The translations under genes and the position numbers were made by a program. The notes beneath the pieces are model-generated. The model worked only from the letters and a program-made list of their open reading frames with translations, searched no databases and had not been told where the DNA came from. Below, in pieces: positions 17,222 to 26,500 of a stretch of 64,000 nucleotides of DNA. This stretch comes from Caenimonas aquaedulcis (GTDB lineage Bacteria > Pseudomonadota > Gammaproteobacteria > Burkholderiales > Burkholderiaceae_C): contig NZ_JADWYS010000001.1 in assembly GCF_015831345.1 (NCBI RefSeq), forward strand, positions 3,872,618 through 3,936,617, given 5' to 3'. Every line of letters begins with the position of its first letter. The first letter of the stretch is position 1.

Positions 17222-20200
17222 TCACGCCACCCGCGTCTTCGGCGCCCCCGGCAGGTGATCGTCCACGCGATCGAGTTCGCGCCGGATGCCTTCGATCAGC
17301 TCGCTCACGCCCGGCTCCGCCATCATCGAGAAGTGCGAGCCCGCGATGTCCGTCACGCGGATGTCGCCCTTCACGTGCTCTTCCCAACCCAGCGTGCGGC
17401 CGGCGTTGAGGTACTGCATCTCGCTCTCGGTCGCCTTGAACAGCACCACGTCGCCTTCGTAGATCTCGGGCCGGTACTGCGCCTGCGCGGTGACGAAGTT
17501 GCGGAAGAGGTGATGCTCCACCAGCTCCGGCGGCAGCGGTTCGCCGCGTGAGAGCTTCTCGAGCGCGAGCGTGTACTGCGTCTGCATCTCCTTGCCGCGG
17601 CGCCGGCGTCCCGGCCAGTCGAGCAGGAACCGGAGCGACCAGTGGCGCATCAGCCAGAGCTTTTGCAGGAAGCTCGGGTTGCGGGCCGCGGCGGCGGGCG
17701 ACAGCGTGTCGACCATCACCACCAGGTCCACCTTCGCGCCGTCGCGAATGAGCTGCTGCGCCATCTCCAGCGCGATCATCCCGCCCGCGGAATAGCCGGC
17801 GAGCCGGTAGGGCCCCACCGGGTCGACAGTGCGGATCGCGTGCACGTATTGCGCCGCCATTTCCTCGATGGTGGACAAGGCGGGGAGCCGCCCATCCACG
17901 CCCTGCGCCTGCAAGCCGTAGAAAGGCTGGTCCGGGCCGAGGCGATCGGACAGCACCTTGAAATTGAGCACGTTGCCGCCCGCGCCGTGCACGCAGAAAA
18001 GCGGCTTGCGGCCCGGCTTGCCGCGGCAGATGGCCACCAGCGGCGACCACACGCGATTGCCCAGCGGGATGACGTTGGAGGAGGCGGCCTTCTTCGGCGC
18101 CTCCTGCGTTGCCGCCGTATCCAGGCCGGCATGCGAGGAGACGACCGCCGCGAGGCTCGCGAGCGTCGGCGCCTGGAAGAGCGTGGCGAGCGGCAGGTCC
18201 ACCGAGAAGTTCTTGCGGATCTTCGCGAAGAGGCGCACCGCCGCGAGCGAGTGGCCGCCGAGCGCGAAGAAGTCGTCGTCCCGCGCGATCTCGTCGACGC
18301 CGAGCAGTTCGCGCCAGGCCTCGGCCAGCGTGCTCTCGACGGGGTTCAGGCCCTCATCGCGCGCCGCGACGCTCTCGCCGTGCGCGTCCGCCTTGCGGGC
18401 GGGCTTGGGCTGCGCCGCATCCATCGCGCGGCGCAGGTCCTCGATCGCGATGGACGAGACCACCGTGTCGCGGCTCGCGCCCTGGAAGATGCGCTCGAAG
18501 AGGGCCGGCGCATCCTCCGTGCGGATGCCGTTGGCCAGCATCGCGTCGGCCAGGCGCGGTTCGCGGCGCGTGCGCGCGCGATCGTGCTGCGAGACGGCGT
18601 CCGGGTTGACCCCGCGCAACGAGAAGCCTTCGAAGCTCGCGACCGGCAGGCCGTCGGGCGTGTGCAGCGTGACGTCGAAGGAGGCGAAGCGCTCGGGCGA
18701 TCCCTCCTTCAGCTCGACGCGGCTCACGGTGTGCTTCGGCACGGGCGCGACGAGGCGGATGCGCTCGATGGAGACCGGCACGAAGAGGTTGCCCCGGCGC
18801 TCGGCCGCATCCACCAGGTGCAGGCCGAAGGTCGCGGCCATGTCGGTGAGCGCGGGATGCACCGCGTAATCGGCGAAGTCGTCCAGGAACTTGTCGCCCA
18901 GCACGATGTGCGCCGCGCCGCCGCGCGCGCCGAGCTGCATGCGCTCGATGTTGTGCCAGCGCGCGCCGAAGTCCACGGCCTGCGCCTGCGGGATCTCGCC
19001 GGGGCGCCACTCGCCGCGCGGCGGCACGGCGGCGGGCAGGCTGCCCTGGAACACGCTCACGTGCGCCCGCGCATGCTCGAGCCAGTGCTCGTCCAGCGGC
19101 CCGCGGCTGCGCACGAGGAAGTCGTAGCCGTCGTCGGCGTTGCGCAGTTCCGTGCGCACGACGCGCGAGGAGTGGGCATCGAACACCATCGCCTCCTCGA
19201 AGGACAACGCGCGGATCTCCACCGACGCGCCGCGGTGCAGCTCGTTCATGGCCGCACGCGCGATCTCGATGTACGCGGTGCCCGGCAGCACCGGGCGGCC
19301 GCCCACCGCGTGCTCCTTGAGCACCCACAGGTGGCGCGGCGAATAACTCGCCTCGAAGGTGGCGCCGTTCGCCGAATCGACGAGCGTGCCGAGCAGCGGG
19401 TGCGCGTCTTCGGGGTGGCCCTGCGCCAGCGCGTCGCGGCCGTGCGCGCGTGCCGCCATGCCTTTGTCGCCCCAGATGCCCCAGTGGATCGCGAGGCCGT
19501 CGGCGCGCGACGCCGCGAGCGCATCGAGGAACGCGTTCGCCGCGACATAGTCCACCTGACCGGCGCTGCCGAGGAACACGCTGGTGGAGGAGAACACCGC
19601 GAACACGTCCAGGTCCCCCGGCGGCAGCAGCTCGTGCAGCACCTGCGCGCCGCAGGCCTTCGGGTCCAGCACCTGGTGGATGCCTTCTTCGGTCTTCGAG
19701 GCGATGAGGCCGTCGGCCAGCACGCCCGCCGTGTGGAACACGCCGTTGATCGAGCCGAAGTGCGCGCGGCATTCGGTCACCACGCGCGCCATCGCCCGCG
19801 GGTCCGCCACGTCGGCGCGCAGCGCGAGCACTTGCCCGCCTTGTTCCTCGAGTGCGAGCAGACGGCGCACGGTGCGCGCGGACGCCGAGTGGTCGCCGCT
19901 CGCGGCGATGCCCGCCCAGCTGGACCGCGCGGGGACGTCGCGCCGGCTCACGAGCGCGATGCGCGCGCGGTGCCGCGAGGCGAGGTAGCCCGCGAGCTCG
20001 AGCGCGATGTCGCCGAGGCCGCCGGTGATGAGGTAGGTGCCGCCGTCGCGCACGAGGGGCTTCGCGTGGCCCGCAGCCGGTGCCGCGTCCCGCACGAGTT
20101 CCTGCGTGAAGCGCTCGCCCTGGCGGTAGGCGACGAGGTCCGCCGCGTCCTGCGCCATGGCCTCGCCGACCACCTGGCGGGCCGCGGCTTCCGAGGAGGC

Positions 20201-23200
20201 GTCGAAGGCCGAGAGGTCCACCATGCGCGCGCGGATGCCCGGCATCTCGCGCGGGATGACGCGGCACGGCCCGAGCGCGAGCGCGCGTTCCGGGTGCGGC
20301 ACGGCCTCGCCGCTCACCGACTGGCTGCCGGCGGTGACGATGGTGAGCTGCATCGGCGCGTCCACGTCCTGGTGCTGCAGGGCGCGCGCAAAGTGGACGA
20401 GGCTGTCGAAAGCCAGCGCCTGCCCCGCGATCCGCGCGCTGCCCGCGCGGTGCATCGTGTCGAGCGCCCAGAGGTGCACGACGCGATCGGGCAGGGCGCC
20501 CGCGAGCTCCAGCGCATTAAGCAACTGCCCGTAGTGGCCGGCATCGGCCGGGTCCATGGTGAAGCTGCCGTCGGGCAGGCGCGCGAAGCTCTCGCCGGGC
20601 CGCGCCAGCGTGACGGTCCCGCCCGCCGCGGCGGCCTGGGCCACCACTTCCTGCGTGAGGCGCGAGCGGTTGCCGAACACCAGCCAGCGCGACGCCTGCG
20701 CCGGTGCGGCCGCGAGCGATGCGACGCGCCAGCGCGGGGTCATGAACCAGTCGTCCAGCGAGGCGATGCGCTGCAGCGAGGATGCATCGGCCGCGACGGC
20801 CGCCTGCGCGGGCTCCGCATGCATCACGCCCGGCTCGATCCAGTGGCGCTGCTTCTCGAAGGCATAGGTCGGGATGGAGATGCGGCGCGCGGGTGCGGCG
20901 CTGCGGGTGGCTTCCCACTTCGGTGCGAGCCCGCGCGTCCACAGGGCGCCGGCACCCGCGAGCATCTGGGCGAGGTCCGCATTCGGCTCCTGCGCCTTCG
21001 AGGTGGAGGGCAGGATCGCGCGGCCGGGTGCGGGAGCGTTCTGCCGCGCGAGCGCGCACAGGCCCTGGCCGGGGCCCGCTTCCAGCAAGACGATGTCCGG
21101 CATGTCCAGCAGGGTGCGTACGCCGTCGGAGAAGCGCACGGGGTTGCGCAAGTGCTTGACCCAGTATTCCGGGTCGACCAGCGTCTGCGCGTCGGCCCAG
21201 GTGCCCGTGAGGTTGGAGACGAAGGGGATCGCGGGCGGATTGAGCGTGATGCGCGAGACGCGTTCGCGGAAGGCTTCGAGCACGCCGTCGAGCAGGCGCG
21301 AGTGAGCGGCGACGTTGATGTGCAGGCGGCGGCCTTCGATGCCTTTCTCCGCGAGGCGCTTTTCCAGGCGCGAGATGGATTGCAGCGGGCCGGAGGCGAT
21401 GCACAGGTCCCGCGCGTTGATCGCGGCGATGTCCAGGTCGAGCCCGCTCATCGCCTCGCGCAGCTCGGGCTCGGCGAGGTCCACCGAGAGCATGCCGCCC
21501 AGCGGGACCTCTTCGAACAGATGGCCGCGCAGCACCACGATGGACAGCGCATCGCGCAGCGACATCACGCCCGCGATGCACGCCGCGGCGTATTCGCCCG
21601 CGCTGTGGCCGATCACGGCGGTGGGGACGACGCCCCAGCTCTCCCAGAGTTTCGCGATCGCGTATTCGAGCGTGAAGAGCGCGGGGAGCGCATAGCTCGG
21701 GCGCTCCAGCGTGCTCGCGGCGGCGGCATCGGAAGGGTCCGTGTCGAACATGCGCGTGCGCAAGTCCGCGGGCGCCTCGGGCGGCATGCAGGCGAAACAC
21801 TCGTCCACCGCACCCGCGAAGGCCGGATGGACAAGCAGCGCGCGGCCGGCGCCGGCGTAATGCGCGCCGCCGCCGGGGAACATCAGTGCGACGCCCGGCG
21901 CCTGCTGCGCGGACTGGCCCTGCACGCAGAGCGCGTGGGTCTTCGCGGTGAGCGCGTCGCGCAGGCCCGCGAGGTCGCGCGCGACGACGGCGCAGCGATG
22001 ATCGAACGCGCGGCGGCCCACCTGCGAAGTGAAGGCGGCATCCGCCAGCGTGGCGCCGGGCGGCGGCGCGTCCGCCCAGTCGCGCCACTTCAGTTTGAGT
22101 TGCTCCAGCGAGGCGGGGGTGCGCGCCGAGAGCGTCACGACCTGCCAGTCGTCCTTCGCGGGGGCGGCGGAGGCGATGAGCGGCGGCTCCTCGACGATCA
22201 CGTGCGCGTTCGTGCCGCCCACGCCCAGCGAATTCACGGCGGCGCGGCGCGGCACCGCGCCGCGCGGCCAGGGCATCTGCTGGTGCGCCACATAGAAGGG
22301 CGTTGCCGCCATGTCGATGCGGCTGTTGGGCTTGCTGTAGTTGAGCGACGCCGGCAACACGCCGTGCCGCAGCGCGAGCGACACCTTGATGAGCGACGCG
22401 ACGCCCGCGGCAGTGTCGAGGTGGCCGATGTTCGTCTTGAGCGAGCCGATGCCGCAAAAACCGCGTCCGCCATCGCCATAGGCTTGCGACAACGCGGCCA
22501 GTTCGATCGGGTCGCCGACCGGCGTGCCCGTGCCGTGCGCCTCGATGTACGAGACGGTGCCCGGCTCCACGCCCGCGACCGCGAGCGCTTCCGCCGCGGC
22601 CGCCGCCTGCCCGTCCACGCTGGGCGCGAGGTAGCCGGCCTTTTGCGAGCCGTCGTTGTTCACCGCCGATCCGCGGATCACCGCGTAGATGTTGTCGCGG
22701 TCGCGGATCGCGTCTTCCAGCCTTCGCAGCACCACGATGCCGGCGCCGCTGCCGAAGAGCGTGCCCTTGGCGTCGTCGTCGAAGGCGCGGCAGTGCCCGT
22801 CGGGCGACATGATCTCGCCCTCGGCGTAGCGGTAGCCCTGGCGATGCGGCAGCTCGATGCTGGCCGCGCCCGCGAGCGCCATGTCGCACTCGCCGGACAG
22901 GAGGCTCTGCGCGGCCATGTGCACCGCGACGAGCGAGGTGGAGCACGCCGTCTGCACGCCGATGCTCGGTCCCTTGAGGTTGAGCAGGTAGGAGACGCGC
23001 GAGCAGAGGAAGTCCTTGTCGTTGCCCGTGTGCCGCAGCAGGAAGAGCCCCATGGACTTCACGAGCTGCGGATTCGTCATCAGGTTGTAGGGCAGGTAGG
23101 CCTGCATGCCGCAGCCGCCGAACACGCCGATGGCGCCCTTGAAGTTCTCGGGCATGTGCCCGGCGTCCTCGAGCGCCTCCCAGGCGCATTCGAGGAAGTG

Positions 23201-23497
23201 GCGATGCTGCGGGTCCAGCACGGCGGCGTCGCGCTTGGAGAAGCCGAAGAAGTCCGCGTCGAACATCTCCATGTCGGGCAGCACGAGGCTCGCGCGCACG
23301 TAGTCCGGGTCGGCGATGTCGCTCTCCGAAACGCCGGCGGCGCGCAGCTCCTGCGCGCTCAGCCACTGCGTGGCTTCCTTGCCCGCGCGCAGCAGCGACC
23401 ACAGCTCGTCCGGGTTGCGCGCGCCGGGAAAACGGCCGGCAAGCCCGACGATCGCGATGCTGCCGGGCTCGATGTTCGGAGGTACTGCTTCCATCAT
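17222..23497 (-). CDS. Type I polyketide synthase, KS-AT-KR-DH-ACP-TE
   Basis: The 2091-residue protein starts at the first of two ATGs (23497), 8 bases after the NRPS stop and preceded by a GGAG site. The ketosynthase (about 12-440) has the full triad: Cys185 in VQTACSTS, His321 in EAHGTGTPVGDP and His359 in NIGHLD. The acyltransferase (about 535-850) has GHSAGEY near residue 632 and VAAHS where malonyl enzymes have HAFHS, so extender choice is unclear. The ketoreductase (about 900-1360) has TGGLGD and SSTS/DYVAANAF catalytic residues. The dehydratase (about 1390-1660) has HAVGGRPVLP. A carrier domain (GGHSL near 1750) and a thioesterase (GYSAGG near 1901) follow. KR before DH is an unusual order. 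The TE should release the chain begun by the NRPS. Confidence 0.92.
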   Translation of the reverse strand: MMEAVPPNIEPGSIAIVGLAGRFPGARNPDELWSLLRAGKEATQWLSAQELRAAGVSESDIADPDYVRASLVLPDMEMFDADFFGFSKRDAAVLDPQHRHFLECAWEALEDAGHMPENFKGAIGVFGGCGMQAYLPYNLMTNPQLVKSMGLFLLRHTGNDKDFLCSRVSYLLNLKGPSIGVQTACSTSLVAVHMAAQSLLSGECDMALAGAASIELPHRQGYRYAEGEIMSPDGHCRAFDDDAKGTLFGSGAGIVVLRRLEDAIRDRDNIYAVIRGSAVNNDGSQKAGYLAPSVDGQAAAAAEALAVAGVEPGTVSYIEAHGTGTPVGDPIELAALSQAYGDGGRGFCGIGSLKTNIGHLDTAAGVASLIKVSLALRHGVLPASLNYSKPNSRIDMAATPFYVAHQQMPWPRGAVPRRAAVNSLGVGGTNAHVIVEEPPLIASAAPAKDDWQVVTLSARTPASLEQLKLKWRDWADAPPPGATLADAAFTSQVGRRAFDHRCAVVARDLAGLRDALTAKTHALCVQGQSAQQAPGVALMFPGGGAHYAGAGRALLVHPAFAGAVDECFACMPPEAPADLRTRMFDTDPSDAAAASTLERPSYALPALFTLEYAIAKLWESWGVVPTAVIGHSAGEYAAACIAGVMSLRDALSIVVLRGHLFEEVPLGGMLSVDLAEPELREAMSGLDLDIAAINARDLCIASGPLQSISRLEKRLAEKGIEGRRLHINVAAHSRLLDGVLEAFRERVSRITLNPPAIPFVSNLTGTWADAQTLVDPEYWVKHLRNPVRFSDGVRTLLDMPDIVLLEAGPGQGLCALARQNAPAPGRAILPSTSKAQEPNADLAQMLAGAGALWTRGLAPKWEATRSAAPARRISIPTYAFEKQRHWIEPGVMHAEPAQAAVAADASSLQRIASLDDWFMTPRWRVASLAAAPAQASRWLVFGNRSRLTQEVVAQAAAAGGTVTLARPGESFARLPDGSFTMDPADAGHYGQLLNALELAGALPDRVVHLWALDTMHRAGSARIAGQALAFDSLVHFARALQHQDVDAPMQLTIVTAGSQSVSGEAVPHPERALALGPCRVIPREMPGIRARMVDLSAFDASSEAAARQVVGEAMAQDAADLVAYRQGERFTQELVRDAAPAAGHAKPLVRDGGTYLITGGLGDIALELAGYLASRHRARIALVSRRDVPARSSWAGIAASGDHSASARTVRRLLALEEQGGQVLALRADVADPRAMARVVTECRAHFGSINGVFHTAGVLADGLIASKTEEGIHQVLDPKACGAQVLHELLPPGDLDVFAVFSSTSVFLGSAGQVDYVAANAFLDALAASRADGLAIHWGIWGDKGMAARAHGRDALAQGHPEDAHPLLGTLVDSANGATFEASYSPRHLWVLKEHAVGGRPVLPGTAYIEIARAAMNELHRGASVEIRALSFEEAMVFDAHSSRVVRTELRNADDGYDFLVRSRGPLDEHWLEHARAHVSVFQGSLPAAVPPRGEWRPGEIPQAQAVDFGARWHNIERMQLGARGGAAHIVLGDKFLDDFADYAVHPALTDMAATFGLHLVDAAERRGNLFVPVSIERIRLVAPVPKHTVSRVELKEGSPERFASFDVTLHTPDGLPVASFEGFSLRGVNPDAVSQHDRARTRREPRLADAMLANGIRTEDAPALFERIFQGASRDTVVSSIAIEDLRRAMDAAQPKPARKADAHGESVAARDEGLNPVESTLAEAWRELLGVDEIARDDDFFALGGHSLAAVRLFAKIRKNFSVDLPLATLFQAPTLASLAAVVSSHAGLDTAATQEAPKKAASSNVIPLGNRVWSPLVAICRGKPGRKPLFCVHGAGGNVLNFKVLSDRLGPDQPFYGLQAQGVDGRLPALSTIEEMAAQYVHAIRTVDPVGPYRLAGYSAGGMIALEMAQQLIRDGAKVDLVVMVDTLSPAAAARNPSFLQKLWLMRHWSLRFLLDWPGRRRRGKEMQTQYTLALEKLSRGEPLPPELVEHHLFRNFVTAQAQYRPEIYEGDVVLFKATESEMQYLNAGRTLGWEEHVKGDIRVTDIAGSHFSMMAEPGVSELIEGIRRELDRVDDHLPGAPKTRVA

Positions 23498-23505
23498 CGG
23501 CTCCG

Positions 23506-26500
23506 TCAGGCGGCGGTGGCGGCGGCGCCGGCCCGCGTTCGCATCGCGCGCCGCGCCTGGGCCCGGCTCAAGCCATCGGAGACGGCGGAGGCCGCTTCGT
23601 CGCCCCCCGCGAGGTGGGCGGCGAGCGCGCGGACGGTGGGCAGGCGGAACATGTCGGTGATCGACACGTCGCGGCCGCAGGCTTCGCGCAGGCGCCGCTG
23701 CACCTGCACCACCAGAAGCGAGTGGCCGCCGAGGTCGAAGAAGTTGTCGCCGGTGCCGACGGAGGGCAGCCCGAGCACTTCGGCCCAGATCGACGCGATG
23801 GTCTTTTCCATCGCGCTCTCCGGTGCGCCGGCCTGGCGAACCGCGATGACGGCGCGCGGGTCGGGCAGGGCCTTGCGGTCGATCTTGCCGTTGGGCGTGA
23901 GCGGCAGGGCAGGCAGCACGAGCACGTGTTGCGGCACCATGATCGCCGGCAGTGCGGATGCCAGGGCATCCTTCATCTTCGCGGGTTGCGGCGGCTCGGC
24001 GCCCGCGATCGCGGTGACGTAGCCGATCAACTGCTGGCCGACCGCCTCGTCGTAGCGCGCGATGACGACCGCCTGGCGCACGCCCGGTTGCTGCAGCAGC
24101 GCGGCCTCGATCTCGCCGAGCTCGATGCGGTGCCCGCGCAGCTTGACCTGGTGGTCGATGCGGCCGAGGAACTCCATCTGCCCGTCGCGATGGCGCCGCA
24201 CGAGGTCGCCGGTCCTGTAGAGGCGCGTGTGCAGCGCGGCGTCGTGGATGAAGCGCTCGGCGGTCAGCTCGTCGCGCTGCCAGTAGCCGCGCGTCACGCC
24301 TTCGCCGCCGATCAGCAACTCGCCCGGCACGAGTGCGGGACACTCCGCGCCCCAGGGCGTGCGGACGCTGAGCTGCGTGTTCGCGATGGGGCGGCCCAGC
24401 GGGATGAAGTCGCCGATGGTGCCCAGGTCGCAGGTCGTGGACCAGACCGTGGTTTCGGTCGGCCCGTACATGTTGAGCAGGGTGCCCGGCACGAGCGCGC
24501 GCAGTTCGCGCGCCAGCGGCAGGGGCAGCGCCTCGCCGCCGACCATGAGCACGGACAGGTGGGACAGTGCTTCGCGCCCAGGAGCGTCGGCGACCAGCAT
24601 CGACGCCATCGAGGGCGTGCATTGCAGGTGCGTGACGCCGTAGTTCGCGACTTCCTCGGCGACGGACACGCGGCGCGGCGCGCTGCGCGATTGCTTCGCG
24701 GTGTCCATCAACTGCTTGAGGTCCTGCAGGTGCTCGAGAACGACGTCCGGGTCGACCCCGAAGTCGATCAGGCAGGCGATCTCGTCGACGCCCGCGGTCT
24801 TGAGCTTGTCCACGAGTTCGAGGCAGCGTGCCGGCGTGCCGAAGAGGGCGCTCGTGCCGTAGTAACGCGAGAACGCGTGGTCCAGCAGCGCGTCCATCTC
24901 CTCGGCGGAGAGCGGCTTGGCGTCCATCACCTCGACGGGGCTCTTGCCGTTTTCGGCGCCGCGCTGCACGAAGGTGGGGAAGGACCAGGCCGCCTGCTTG
25001 ATGAGGTCCACCGAGCTGCGCAGGTACTCCTTCATCGGCCCGCGCACGGTCTCGCGCACCTCGTCGTCGTTCTCGCCCACGAAGGTGTGCAGCATCAGCG
25101 TCACGTGGCCATTGCCCGGGTGGCCGGCCTTGCGCCAGGCGGCGCGATAGAGCTTGAGCTTTTCCGCGACGTCCTCGACCTTCTGGCCGAGCAGGTGCGT
25201 GAGCAGGTGGCAGCCGAGCTCGCCGGCCTGCTGGAAGGTTTCCGGGTTGCCCGCGGCGGTGAGCCACACGGGCAGCTCCTTTTGCACCGGGCGCGGCAGC
25301 GTCTGGATGTTCACGGGCTTGCCGTCGTGGCCGGGAAAGGGCAGCGACTCGCCGCGCCACAGGCGCCGCACGACGTCGATGTTCGACAGCATGGAGTTCT
25401 TGCGGTCGGCGAAGTTGGCCGGCGCGAGCACGAAGTCGTTGGGCTGCCAGCCCGCCGCGAAGGAGATGCCCACGCGGCCCTGCGAGATGTTGTCGACGAA
25501 GGCCCACTCCTCGGCCACGCGCACCGGGTGGTGCAGCGGCAGCACGCAGCTGCCCGCGCGGATCTGCACGCGTTGCGTGACCGCGGCGATGGCCGCGCTC
25601 GTGAGCGCCGGGTTGGGATAGAGGCCGCCGAAGGCGTGGAAGTGCCGCTCGGGTGTCCACACCGCGGAGAAGCCTTCGCGGTCGGCGAATTTCGCGCCTT
25701 CCATCAAGAGCTTGTAGCGGTCCTTCGGGTCCTTGGCGTTGTCGGCCGCGAAGTAGAAGAGGCTGAAGTCCGGCGCGCTCGCTTCGGCCTGCACGGTGTC
25801 CGAGTGCAGCACGATGGTGAAGCCGTTGGCGAGCGTCCAGCACAGCTCCAGCACGGAGATGTCGAAGGACAGGCTGGTCACCGCGAGCCAGCGGCCCGCC
25901 GGGTCGTGCGGCACGCGGCCCGACATGCCCGCGAAGAAGTTCATCGCGTTGCGGTGCGTGACGACCACGCCCTTGGGCTTGCCGGTGGAGCCGGAGGTAT
26001 AGATGACGTAGGCGGGCTGGTCGGGCGAGACGGGCGGCAGGCGCGTGCCGGCGCCGGCCGCGCCGCGCGGGCCGTCGAGCAGGAAGGCCTTGGCGGCGTC
26101 GATGCCCAGCGTTCCCGCGAGCCGCGAGTCCGTCACCACCAGCGGCGTGGCGGAGTCCTCGATCATGAAGGCGATGCGGTCGCGCGGGTACGCCGGGTCG
26201 AGCGGCAGGTAGGCGGCGCCTGCCTTCAGGATGGCCAGCAACGCGACGACGAGGTCGGGCGAGCGCTCCAGGCACAGGCCGACGATGTCGCCCTTCTTCA
26301 CGCCGCGCTGCAGCAGGGCGCGCGCGAGCGCGCAGGCGCGGTCGTCGAGGTCGCGGTAGCTCATCCGCTGGCCGTGGAAGCTGATCGCCTCGTGCTGCGG
26401 CGTGCGCGAGACCTGCGCGCCGATCGCTTCGTGGATGCAGGCGGCGGTGTCGAAGAAGGTCGTGGTCGCGTTCACGGCCGCGACCGCCTGCGATTCCGCC

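Noticed and set aside
17642..24022. Open frame of more than 2100 codons on the plus strand across the PKS region
   Set aside because: It is antisense to a PKS with a full set of catalytic motifs, and its translation is an Arg/Ala/Gly/His-rich low-complexity sequence. Long antisense frames are expected at this GC content.
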